Shown here piece by piece: positions 44,993 through 55,404 of a DNA stretch of 64,000 nt. Under the pieces are notes generated by a model. It ran no database searches and had not been told where the DNA came from. It saw only the letters and a program-made list of their open reading frames with translations. Position 1 is the first letter of the stretch, and each line of letters begins with the position of its first letter. Origin of the DNA: Rhizophagus clarus (taxonomy: Eukaryota; Glomeromycota; Glomeromycetes; Glomerales; Glomeraceae). Location: contig BLAL01000040.1 of the NCBI GenBank assembly GCA_015698045.1, positions 1,218,501 to 1,282,500 on the forward strand, written 5' to 3'. The translations under genes were made by a program, and so were the position numbers.

Positions 44993-45730
44993 TTAACAAG
45001 ATTTACTAGAATAGTTATCATCATCATCGTCATCTTTTCCTCTTTCATTTCTTCTTCTTTTAACTCTTTCTCTATTCTCTATTTCATCTTGACGGCCACG
45101 GAGGGGATTCTGCTGAAGGTCTCTCTCTTGTTCTTGGCGACCACAGAGAGGATTCTGCTGAAGGTCTCTTTCTTGTTCTTGGCGACCACGAAGGGGATTC
45201 TGCTGAAGGTCTTTCTCTTGTTCTTGGCGACCACAGAGAGGATTCTGCTGAAGGTCTCTTTCTTGTTCTTGGCGACCACGAAGGGGATTCTGCTGAAGGT
45301 CTCTCTTTTGTTCTTGATGACCACGGAGGGGATTCTGCTGAAGATCTCTCTCTTGTTCTTGGCGACCACAAAGGGGATTCTGCTGAAGGTCTCTCTCTTG
45401 TTCTTGACGACCACAGGGGGATTCTGTTGATCTTTGGAAAGGTCTTATTATTGTTTATTTAAGTAAAAATTAATATCTTCAATCAATTATAAATAAGAAA
45501 AATGAAAAATTCATTAAATTCATAAAATAAGATTTCTATGGCTAACTTCTGAGAAAACTCTCATCGTTTTCATCGCTAATATCATCATCATTGTTAATTT
45601 CATTATCTTTTCTTATTATAGTTTTTCGAGCATGATTAATTCTCTGACTTTGAGCAGTTTCTACGCAACTTTGCGTGAGTTTTGATTTCGTATTCGATTC
45701 TATTATATAGATGGCATTAAAGCAATTCAA
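44993..45730 (-). CDS. Repeat protein with 15-residue units (predicted two-exon gene)
   Basis: A first exon (about 45730-45547) encodes an acidic, Asn/Asp-rich segment (KDNEINNDDDISDENDESFL). A GTTAGC donor leads over about 115-123 bp to acceptors at CCAAAG (45432) or CAACAG (45424). The second acceptor puts the tandem array in the frame RQEQERDLQQNPLCG, repeated about seven times. The product then runs out of the array as RQDEIENRERVKRRR and an Asp-rich tail ending SSKSC. The first acceptor instead gives KNKRETFSRIPFVVA repeats that stop near 45079. I prefer the Gln-rich frame because it continues into a plausible charged tail, but the choice is open. The 5' limit is uncertain; an earlier exon may exist. 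Confidence 0.45.
45090..45425 (-). repeat. 45-bp coding minisatellite, about 7.5 copies
   Basis: The plus-strand unit GGCGACCACRRAGRGGATTC...TGCTGAAGGTCTCTYTCTTG...TTCTT repeats with a period of exactly 45 bp and few substitutions. Because 45 is a multiple of three, several frames on both strands stay open, producing overlapping ORFs. The first unit on the minus strand has a 1-bp deletion. Confidence 0.85.
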
Positions 45731-46639
45731 AAAAAAAAAGGAATCAAAAAGTATTCAAATATTACTTGGTCAGCCCATATTTAAAGGAGTAGAGTTTTGA
45801 TGAGTTACGATTTATACAACAATCAGATCAGAAAAATCCTAGATTGTATTTATATCTGACCTAGCATTAAACTGCGATCACCAGTATAAGAACCTGTTTA
45901 TTTGTAATCATGCCTTGTCGAACCATTCTCTAAATGCCACTTTTCTGAATATAATTCTCCCGAAAAAAAAAATTAAGGGGCATTTGTAGACCAAAATGCA
46001 AGCGATAACTTACATAACCCAAATCAACCGTGGACTGTGGTAACTTACATAACCCAGCTTATGTGAGATAAAAAAAATTTTAAGGGGTACTATGATTTAG
46101 AAACTTATAGACAATATGGAAGATTTTCTTTATAATCAATCATTGTATTTAAAAAGTAATTATTAATATGTAGTATTTTATTTATTTTTAAATTTTATTT
46201 CACTTAATTATTATTATAGATTAGCAAAGATATTAAAAAAAAATTATTTTGTATAGTGTATTCGACTTTTTAGTATATTACATGCCATATATTTATCTTA
46301 TCGCATTTGTTATTATACAAATCTATACAATCCTCCTAAAAATACTGGATTTCATAAATTAATGATCCTTTTGACCTTACGATCTGAAATCCAGCTCTAT
46401 TATTTACAAATTAAAATTACTTTAATTATTATCAATTATCAAATACGTGAATTCGTTTTAGCATTCACATAATATTTATTATATAAAATTTAAAAAAAAT
46501 AGGAAAATATATATATAATTATATATATATACACATAGTTGAATGTTCGTAATTGCATACTTCAATCTTCAATCCCACAATTCACAGTTTTTTTATAAAA
46601 TGTTGATTTTTTTATTACAGTTACAAACGGTTACCATCC
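45731..46639. other. AT-rich intergenic DNA
   Basis: A GTGG/CCCAGC-bearing segment near 46010-46080 (AACTTACATAACCCA repeated at about 46008 and 46046) is a short direct repeat. I see no gene. Confidence 0.45.
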
Positions 46640-46800
46640 TAGAAATAGGCATTGCGCAACTGGTAGATCATTTTACCATTTCATCTCACGATGGACGTTA
46701 TGTAACTGGTAATCATTTTTTTTGGGTTGCTATTAGTACTGACGTTCTCGTCGTGCAATCTGGGTACTAGTTGTGCTAGTAGCAAACAGGTACTAAAGAA
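46640..46800 (+). repeat. Dispersed repeat copy with tRNA A-box-like start
   Basis: AGGCATTGCGCAACTGGTAG resembles a tRNA A box, but no B box follows at the expected distance, so I do not call a tRNA or SINE. The 3' part (46715-46795) is related to 17300-17390: both have TTTTTTTGG, TACTGACRT and CTGGGTACTA. Both then have a short hairpin, TAGTAGC and AACA. The 75-codon ORF across it is an artefact. Confidence 0.4.
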
Positions 46801-47247
46801 TGAGCAATTAAAAATTTTTTTTATTGTTGTAATAAAAATAAAATATTATGCATGAATTTTTTTTATCGTTAATAAAAAAACTTTTTTCACACAGATTTTC
46901 ACACAGTTTGATTATGCATGAATTTTTTTTTTTACATGAATTTTTTTACACAAAATTTTTTTTACGTAAACAAGTAATGCTTGATCGTTCGATTAAATAT
47001 GATCTATTATATCTTTTTTTTGTATATAAAGATAAAAAAATGATTATTTTTTTTAATACCCCAACATAGTGGAAGAAATTTTTTTTTAGGTACGAATTTA
47101 TAAAATTTTTTTCTTTTCTTTTATAATTATTAACTTTAATACAGTAATAATTTAATTTATTTTCTTATTGATAAGTTATGTAGAAAAACCAAAGCAGCGG
47201 TTTAAATTTTTTTTTATTAATTCAACACGCAGTCAATTAATTAAAGC
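46801..47247. other. AT-rich DNA with repeated ATGCATGAATTTTTT words
   Basis: TGCATGAATTTTTTTT recurs near 46850 and 46915 with CACACAGATTTTCACACAG between. This is the leader region of the small ORF that follows. No other feature is seen. Confidence 0.4.
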
Positions 47248-47475
47248 ATGTCACCACCACCATCAAGAAAAAGGACGAGAAAGACCTATTTCCAGTGTCA
47301 TTCTTATCGTCAAAAAGACAAAGAAGAAAGGAAATGGAAAGATAAATCATATGAATTAAAAAAGAAATACGATAATCTTTTAGAAAATTCTGCATATTTT
47401 ATTGTTTGGGGATTTTTTATTATTTTAATTTTTATTTTTATCTTTATAGCTATTTTAATTAATAAATACTTCTAG
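47248..47475 (+). CDS. Small single-pass membrane protein, 75 aa, hypothetical
   Basis: The ORF begins MSPPPSRKRTRKTYFQ. A basic, Lys/Glu-rich region (residues 8-41, KDKEERKWKDKSYELKKK) is probably helical. A single hydrophobic stretch follows at about 50-71, starting YFIVWGFFII, with a short NKYF tail. This layout (charged cytosolic part, C-terminal membrane segment) fits a tail-anchored protein. There is no recognised family. In AT-rich DNA, Phe/Ile-rich ORFs arise by chance, but the proline/arginine-rich start and clear charge segregation favour a gene. Confidence 0.4.
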   Translation: MSPPPSRKRTRKTYFQCHSYRQKDKEERKWKDKSYELKKKYDNLLENSAYFIVWGFFIILIFIFIFIAILINKYF

Positions 47476-47691
47476 TTTCATTTAACACTGTGATTTTGAT
47501 CACTTTGATGACTTTTAACTAAAATATGTACGAAAATTATATGTTTTAAATTTAGTAATTGTTGATAGCAGCCAAAATTATGTTTGAAAATTTTATTAAA
47601 AAAAAAAAAAAATTCATTATCATTGGCGCATATACAAAGAAGCTTCAAAATGTAAATTTTTATCGTCTTTCAGATTTCTTTTTTATGTAAT
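47476..47691. other. AT-rich intergenic DNA
   Basis: I see nothing definable between the small ORF and the hAT-like element. Confidence 0.5.
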
Positions 47692-47699
47692 ATACTAAT

Positions 47700-49590
47700 T
47701 AGGGCTCCGATCAGTTCAGTTTGGTTTAGTTTTTGCAAAAACTGATACTGAACTGAATTGATCGGTATCGGTATTAATGATTACTGAAACTGACTGGTAT
47801 CGGTATTGATGATTATTGAAACCGATCGATAATTACCGAAAACCGAACTGATTTATCGATATTAAAAACCATTTTTAGTAAAAAAATATTGCGAAACTAT
47901 TTTGGTATTTTTTTTACCAAATCAAATCATCTATAAAAACGTTTCGCAATATTTTTTATTTAAAGTATCAAAAAATAAAGTTGCGAATCATTTTTTTATT
48001 AAATTAACTAATAAAAAACATTTCGCAACGTTTTTAATTAAAATGAAAAAAAAATGTTGCAAAATATTTTTTTTATTAAATTAACTCATAAAAACATTTC
48101 GCAACATTTTTATTAAAGTGACAAAAAAAATGTTGCGAAACATTTTTTTTATTAAAATTAACTAACAAAAACGTTTTGCAACATTTTTTATTAAAGCTAC
48201 AAAAAAAAATGTTGCGAAACGTTTTTTTTATTAAATTAACTGATAAAAAATGTTTCGCAACGTTTTTTAACTAAAGCAACAAAAAAAACTGTTGTGAAAT
48301 GTTTTTTATCAGTTAATTTAATAAAAAAAACGTTTTGCAATGTTTTTTAATTAAAGCAACAAAAAAAATGTTGCAAAACGTTTTTGTTAATTAAAATTAG
48401 CTCATAAAAATGTTTCGCAACATTTTTATTATAGAGACAAAAAAAAACGTAGCAAAACGTTTTTTTTTATTAAGTTAACTGATAAAAAATATTTTGCAAC
48501 GTTTTTTAACTAAAGCAACAAAAAACGTAGTGAAATGTTTTTTTTATTAAACTAACTGTTAAAAAATGTTTCGCAACATTTTTTAATTAAAGCAACAAAA
48601 AAAAATGTTGCAAAACGTTTTTTTATTAAAATTAGCTAATAAAAACGTTGCGTAATATTTTTATTAAAGTGACAAAAAAAATGTTGCGAAACGTTTTTTT
48701 TATTAAAATTAACTCATAAAAATGTTTCGTAACGTTTTTATTAAAGTGACAAAAAAAACGTTGCAAAATGTTTTTTTTATTAAAATTAGCTCATAAAAAC
48801 ATTTCGCAACGTTTTTATTATAGAGACAAAAAAATGTTGCAAAATGTTTTTTTTATTAAATTAACTGATAAAAAATGTTTTGCAACATTTTTTAACTAAA
48901 GCAACAAAAAAAACATAGCAAAACGTTTTTTTTATTAAAATTAACTCAAATGTTTCGCAATGTATTTTTTTTATTAAATTAATTGATAAAAAATGTTTCG
49001 CAACATTTTTTAATTAAAGCAACAAAAAAAACGTTACGAAACATTTTTTTTTATTAAAATTAGCTAATAAAACTGTTGCGCAATATTTTTATTAAAGTGA
49101 CAAAAAAAAACGTTGCAAAACATTTTTTTTTATTAAAATTAACTTATAAAAACATTTCACAACGTTTTTATTAAAGTGACAAAAAAAACGTTGCAAAACG
49201 TTTTTTTTATCCAATTAACGTTTCGCAACATTGTTTGTTAAAATGACAAGAAAAAAGTTGCGAATAGTTATTTTTTTATTAGATTAACAAATAAAAACAT
49301 TTCGCAACGTTTCTTAATTAAAGTGACAAAACACCACTGCGAAATGATTTGTTTTATCAAAATAACCAATAAAAAACGTTTCACAACATTTTTTTATTAT
49401 ATTATTTAGTTAAATCGACTCAGTAATTCAGTTCGGTAAATTGCAAAACTGGTACCAAAACCGCAGTTATCGAAACCGATCGGTAAATTTACCAAAAGTT
49501 TTGGTTCAGTAAACTGTAAAAACTGAAACCACTCTGATACCGAAACTGATCAGTATGGTTCGGTAATTACCGAAACTGATTAGAGCCCTA
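47700..49590. mobile_element. hAT-like element, 1.9 kb, with internal palindromic satellite
   Basis: A perfect 8-bp duplication ATACTAAT flanks it (47692-47699 and 49591-49598). Termini are TAGGGCTCCGATCAGTT and inverted TAGGGCTCTAATCAGTT. Subterminal regions on both sides carry repeated CGGTATCGGTA, ACCGATCGGTAA and GGTAATTACCGAAACTGA words. There is no transposase. The 1.5-kb interior is a satellite (about 47890-49400). A non-autonomous hAT derivative enlarged by satellite growth fits best. Confidence 0.85.
47885..49400. repeat. Palindromic satellite with GTTGCGAAACGTTTTTT/AAAAAACGTTTCGCAAC units
   Basis: Roughly 25 half-units alternate orientation. One half-unit is AAAAAACGTTGCGAAACGTT followed by TTTTTTATTAAATTAAC. 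The other is AAAAATGTTTCGCAACGTTT followed by TTTAATTAAAGCAAC. Paired halves form inverted repeats. The core GTTTCGCAAC is also the stem sequence seen after donor sites in array D (39650-40690), although the two loci are otherwise different. Confidence 0.75.
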
Positions 49591-49598
49591 ATACTAAT

Positions 49599-50084
49599 TA
49601 TGGTTTTAACAATAGATTCTTGAATACTTTTTTTGCTTTAAGATAATAAATTTACAATAAATTGAAGAATGTTTTCTGTGTCTAATCAGAATATTTAAGA
49701 AACCTGTTAATATCACAATTCAAAAATTCAGTATATTTTTCGTATAATAATATATTATTATAAAATTGTAATTAAATGTACCGTCTAGTAAAGATATTAT
49801 TACTACATAAGTAATGATTAGTGCTTTGAGCTCATAGATCCATTTCTTGATATTTTGGCAGATGACATCCAGTTTTCAGTCTGGATTGAAGCACAATAAT
49901 TATATTCAATAATTATATTGTTTATAAAAAAGGAAATATTATTTAGAAATCAGATGTAAGTATTATTATGAAATCTGACACAATTACTATCTATAGTAAT
50001 TATCATCATTCAACTAATTAGTGATTATCGTTATTTAACTGATCGAATTGTACATTGATTATAATTTTAAAAAAATTGAATTTA
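49599..50084. other. AT-rich intergenic DNA
   Basis: No gene or repeat is defined here. Confidence 0.5.
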
Positions 50085-51420
50085 TTATTTGCTAATAACG
50101 AGAGATATTATTAATTTAAATTCTAGATATGATATAAATAAATTAGTTATTCTATGTACCCTAGTATAGTGATAATATCCTCATCCAACAGATACTGTGA
50201 GTTATATTATTAAAACTTTTCAAGTGTTTCTTAATCTTTTTCTGCTAAAGAAGTAAATGAACATCATATAGATCTTCTTCACTCTGATAAGAATCTTTTA
50301 TAAGAATTAGATTTGGTAATCACCATTGTGAGAATGGAAAATTTCTGAACTGATTATTCAATAAACTTCTAACTATAGCTTAGGGTTAGGGGGTTCTTTT
50401 CTGGCTTACTAAATCTTTTATACAGGTCAGATGAAAAAAGTTTTTTTGCGCGGTGGAAAAAAAATATAATTTTTTTCCAGATGGTTTGGCCATTTAAAAC
50501 TAAACTTGTTAAAACTAAAACTAAATTTGGTTTTTCTTGCTATACTATGTTACTTAAAACTAAAACTAAATTTGGTTTTTCTTATTATACTATGTTAAAA
50601 AAGTACTGGTTTCTCATGCTTAGTGATAAATACTCGTGTCAAAATTCTTCAATTGCTTTAATACAATCTCATGAATAAAAAAAAAATCTCGTGAATAATA
50701 AAAATTTTCTGAATGAAAAAAAAAATTCTTGAATAAAAAAAAAATCTCCTGAATGAAAAAAAAATAAATCTATTATAAATTTTAAAAATAGCAAAAAAAA
50801 TTGAATTTATTATTTGCTAATAACGTGAGATATTATATTAATTTAAATTCTAGATATGATATAAATAAATTGGTTATTCTATGTACCCTACTAGTATAGT
50901 GATAATATCCTCATCCTACAGATACTGTGAGTTATATTATTAAAACTTTTCAAGTGTTTCGTAATCTTTTCCTGCTAATGAACATCATATAGATCTTCTT
51001 CACTCTGATAAGAATCTTTTATAAGAATTAGATTTGGCAATCACTATTGCGAGAATGGAAAATTTCTGAACTGATTATTCAATAAACTTCCAACTATAGC
51101 TAAGGGCTAAAGGGATTCTTTTCTGGCTTACTAAATCTTTTATGCAGGTCAGATGAAAAAAAATTTTTTGCGCGGTGGTAAAAAAATATATTTTTTTCCA
51201 GATGGTTCAGCCATTTAAAACTAAACTTGCTAAAACTAAAACTAAATTTGGTTTTTCTTGCTATACTATGTTACTTAAAACTAAAACTAAATTTGGTTTT
51301 TCTTACTATACTATGTTAAAAAAGTACTGGTTCTCACGCTTAGCGATGAATACTCATGTCAAAATTCTTCAATTGCTTTAATACAATCTCGTGAATAAAA
51401 AAAATCTCGTGAATAATAAA
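50085..51420 (+). repeat. Direct tandem duplication of about 720 bp
   Basis: TTCTATGTACCCTA occurs near 50151 and 50877, CTGATAAGAATCTTTTATAA near 50284 and 51005, and ACTAAATTTGGTTTTTCTTG near 50520 and 51240. These give an offset of about 720 bp with small indels. Each copy contains an internal repeat (AAAACTAAAACTAAATTTGG twice) and short plus-strand ORFs of 65-68 codons starting with MVWPFKTKL or including MVQPFKTKL. These have few substitutions between copies but no known similarity. CTCCTGAATGAAAAAAAAA words follow each copy. Confidence 0.75.
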
Positions 51421-52487
51421 AATCTCCTGAATGAAAAAAAAAACTCCTGAATAAAAAAAAAATCTCCTGAATGAAAAAAAAATCTCCTAAATAAAAAAAA
51501 ATCAATCTCAGACCCAGAATCTTTTATAACCTTTACGTTTTTATTCTTTTCCAAAACTTCAAAATTTTTTTTCCTGAAATTCAACCTTTTGGTAAGTTGC
51601 GCTCCCTGTTTACTGGTACCGGTAACAAAGTTTTAATGATACAACTTACAAGATTATTAGATAGTATGAGGGGTTCAAGGAAAACGATCACCTAGGTGAT
51701 CATGGAATGCGAACTAATTGGCTCCTATCTAACTTGTACGTTCAAATTTGTTTCTAATAGTTTTCATTTCTACTTAACGGACTGACTGACAATACTTAAA
51801 ATAAGGTAATAATGATAAATTTGTATTTAAAAAACGGTCATAAGGGTCATAAGATAATATCCTCTTCTATTATTTTACTAGCCTAAGGATTTCTCACTTA
51901 GAAATTTATTTCTAATAGTAACTGGTTCTTCAAATTGATAGTAGTAAGTTTTGAAAATAACTTATACAGTAATTATAAAATACTACTATATTATGTAAGC
52001 CCATTAAGCTATTGGATTATCAATAAAAGATTTTTTTAACTTTCATGTTTAACATAACAAGTTTTAAGATTTTTTTTTTTTTTTTTTTTTTGATAATAAA
52101 ATATTAAACAATAAAAAGTAATAAAATACATAAAAATATCAATAAAAAATTAATATTAAATAAAACAAAAATAAAAAATATTCAACATCTACAAGACTAC
52201 GACTTCGATGATAATCACTAATTGATCTGTGTATCGACGATATATGATCATGTTACATTACTTCAAATGCATATTTAAGTGATATTTCTATTAATCTGTT
52301 GTGTTCGAACTTCATATATGTTTGTGTATTTTGATTATCCTTATTGGGAAAAATGCATATTAAGATGAAACTGAATGTTCGTGTATTATCCATTTGGCGC
52401 ATACTGTACATATATTTCAGTCAGTATATCTGCAGCAAAATAATAAAATTCATTCATAAAAATTGAGAATTTAATTTTGATTAACAA
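51421..52487. other. AT-rich intergenic DNA with a poly(T) run
   Basis: A run of about 22 T lies at 52070-52091. CCTAGGTGATC near 51690 is a short palindrome. No gene is seen; the region may include the 5' end of the Plavaka-like element that follows, but no terminus is recognisable. Confidence 0.4.
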
Positions 52488-54254
52488 ATGTTGCGAAATA
52501 GAGCACAAAGGGATACTGTTACATTACCTTTTTGTATTCAAAATAATTTCAAAAGGCAACCACCACAAGGTATAATAATAGCACCACCAAATGATGATAA
52601 TGGTAGTGACCGTGAAATAAATTTCGATGATGATAATGAACAACGAAATAATTGTCATGATGTTGATATGCAATTAGAAAATGAAGAATATGATGGTTAT
52701 GAGGATGCAGGAAATGATAATGTTTATGCAACATCGTCAAAAAATGATGATAATTATACAGCATCTTCAGAAAACGAAGAATATGATGATTATAATAGTG
52801 ATACAGGAACAACATCTCTAGAAAGTGAAGAGTCAGAAAGTAATACAACATCATCTTCAGATAGCAGAGAAAATAATCATGCTAATCCCTCATCGGAAGA
52901 AAAAATATTCATTGATAGAGCACTAGATGAAAGCAATTTACCAAATTTTAATGGTAATTTTGCACCATACTTCCAAGATTTTACTACTGCTGCTTTATTT
53001 TGTTGGATTCATAAACATGATATCTCAACAAAAGCATACGAAGATCTTGTTGATATTATTATGAGTCAAAAATTCAATAGGAACCATATCGTGAGAAACA
53101 TCTGAAGATTTCGAACATGGAGGCAACATCTTCCTCTTCTCCCAATATCTGCAAAATCTGTCCCAATTTCATCAAAAAAAACACCATCAACTTCTAAAAA
53201 CTCAAAGATATCATATCAACTTTTAATAAATGATATCATTTGGTATATCCTTAATAATCAATCATTAGTCAATAACATGTATTTTGGTCCTGGTATTGAT
53301 TCAGAAACAAAATCTGAATACTGGCATGGAACTTTGTGGGCAGAATCGCCTCTTTTCGGCCAAGAATAATTAATAATATCACAAGGTAAAAATCATATTT
53401 GTTGTTGTTTATTCTTCTTTGTGATTTTGTAATATAATATAATTTTATTGTTTTTTTTTAATAAATATCTAATAGAGACATATAAATGTGGGAATTTTGT
53501 TTATTATTATGATAATGACAATAATGAACAACTGCAACTTGGCAGATTAAGGGCAATATTAATAAATGAAGTTGATAAACAATATCGGTTAAGAATCCAA
53601 AAAGTTCTTTATTATAATGATTTACCTGGAACTTTTAAAGGGGCACTAAGACAAAATCGTTCTCTTACTGGCGAAGTTTGGTTACAAGACCTATCAGTTC
53701 AAACAATAGGAATATCACAAATTTCTAAAAAAGCTAATGTGATGATGATATTTCAGTATAATCAAATTCCCGAAGAAATATTATTATATATTACTGAAAT
53801 AATTTATAAACACGATCGTTAATGGTGCATTCGTAGTGTAGATTTTTCATATAAACACCCTGCTGACTATATCATAACAAGGCCACCACCATCTCCTTCC
53901 ATGAAAGTCTACAAGCTATTTTTGGATCTTTATTACGATGATTTCAGCACATACCGAAATGTTTATTATTCATTAGGAGGGGTTTATATACAATTTGGAA
54001 ATATGCCGAGTCATCAAAGGAAGTTGCTCAAAAATCACTTTGTTCTTAGATTCGTCCCATTCGGTGGTGATTTTAATGAGTTTGTAAAACCATTTATTTT
54101 CGAAATGAAGGAACTTGAAAAGAGAAAAGTAATGAATATACAAGGACAAGATGTTTGGGTAATTGCAAGTATAGGAGTTGTAACAGCTGACTTACCCCAA
54201 GGCAATGATTTGGCTGGTGTACTGCGACAAAATGCTAATAACATATGCGCATAT
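52488..54254 (+). pseudogene. Plavaka/Tnp2-like transposase, N-terminal half (split, broken)
   Basis: It starts MLRNRAQRDTVTLPF, has an acidic Asp/Glu/Ser-rich region (about residues 38-130), then the conserved start APYFQDFTTAALFCWIHKHD. In-frame stops interrupt it: TGA at 53103 (NI*RFRTWRQ, probably a former CGA), TAA near 53368, and TAA near 53819. A GTAAAA...CTAATAG intron at about 53385-53472 joins SQ to ETYKCGNFVYY in frame. The core then has LFLDLYYDDFSTYRN, GGVYIQFGNMPSHQRKLLKN, LRFVPFGGDFNEFVKPF and VVTADLPQGNDLAGVLRQNA, which I recognise as the Plavaka/Tnp2-like (CACTA-related) transposase family. Coding ends at NANNICAY, where the 5.9-kb insertion begins. Confidence 0.8.
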
Positions 54255-54359
54255 ATTAATAATTGGGCCTTTTTTAAGTCCCCAAAATACACAAGATCAG
54301 TTATTACAATTGGCCACCTGACTTATCAACTGACATAAAACCACCCCACAAAAGCGTTA

Positions 54360-54480
54360 TTGTTTTTTTTTATTTTATTTAACCAATCATTCTAATGTCT
54401 AACCAATCATTCCAACGCCTAGCCAATCGTTTTAACACCTAACCAATCGTTCCAACGCCTAACCACGTCTAACACTTGTA
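54360..54480 (+). repeat. About 21-bp minisatellite (AACCAATCRTTCCAACGCCT)
   Basis: Five or six tandem units of TAACCAATCATTCTAATGTC/CTAACCAATCGTTCCAACGC type. It lies near the left end of the 5.9-kb insertion, a position suited to subterminal binding sites. Confidence 0.7.
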
Positions 54481-54575
54481 CATTTTATAAGAAAGTAAGT
54501 TAAAGTTATTTTAAATGAAGTATTTTTTTTTATTTTTAATTCTTAATATTTTTAAAAAAATTTTTATAGAAAAAC

Positions 54576-55163
54576 ATGTGCAGCAATAACAATAAAACTG
54601 GTGTTTCTGCTGTTCTTACTCCACCTCTATCACCACCTTCTGTTTTACAACAATATAAATGTGCCATTTGTAAAGCTATATATAAGAGCAAAGCTGGATT
54701 AACGCGTCATAAAAATATTATAAAAAAATATAATGAATGACGTGAAAATCTATATACATTGCCTTCAAAAGCAATAACAGAATTTAAAGCACACCTCGTT
54801 CATGTTATTCAAAATAAATTAAAGGGGCATTTTTCTAAGTCTGGTAGACAAACTATTTCTTTTCCTTGCTTAGAAAGTTTATTTTTTGGAATTTTTGAGG
54901 GATACATTCATCATTATAACTATCGTTCTGGTAGTTATAAGTGCTTCTTTCAAGGATCTGATGCATACACAAAAATATCTAATTTATTTGGTAATCCAAA
55001 TTGGGGACGCAAATTCTTTGAAAATGATCAACAAACTTTCGTTGTATTATTTGATGCACAGGCTGAAATAGAAGCTAATCAAGAAAATGTTTATCAAAAT
55101 GAAAAATATATTTCAAAAAATCGATTAAAGAAATTTAATTTGCCTAAATTAACAATTGAGTAG
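54576..55163 (+). pseudogene. C2H2-type DNA-binding ORF of a transposon, one stop
   Basis: MCSNNNKTGVSAVLTPP opens a frame with a zinc-finger start YKCAICKAIYKSKAGLTRHK. The second zinc-ligand His expected a few residues later is not evident (KNIIKKYNE). A TGA at 54738-54740 interrupts, then the frame reopens as RENLYTLPSKAITEFKAHL and runs to PKLTIE. Later blocks GIFEGYIHHYNYRSGSYKCF and NLFGNPNWGRKFFENDQQ look like conserved family sequence. A polyT-ATAG acceptor precedes the ATG, so an upstream exon is possible. It converges on the transposase pseudogene at 55405-57696, and the pair may be the two genes of one element. That pairing is inference. Confidence 0.6.
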
Positions 55164-55404
55164 AAATGTAAAAAAAGTGAAGATGCAAAGAACAATAAGA
55201 CTTTAGCAGGGTACATTTATTTAAACTTTTGCACTCAACAAATCTCATTATCATAGAAACTTGTATATATTCGTTAGGAATATTAGATTGTATTATCATA
55301 AAACTGTACATATTCATTAAAAATATTAAAGGTGGATCATTAATCAATATGATTTTATTATGTACTCCATAGATTGCATTTACATAGAATAAAAGAAAAA
55401 AAAA

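Noticed and set aside
45079..45430. Several overlapping ORFs on both strands
   Set aside because: All arise from the 45-bp repeat being a multiple of three. Only the minus-strand gene with splice sites and a plausible tail is kept.
46640..46720. Possible tRNA gene
   Set aside because: Only an A-box-like word is present. There is no B box or cloverleaf at the required spacing.
52549..52854. His/Tyr-rich minus-strand ORF of 101 codons
   Set aside because: Antisense of the acidic Asp/Glu-coding region of the Plavaka-like gene.
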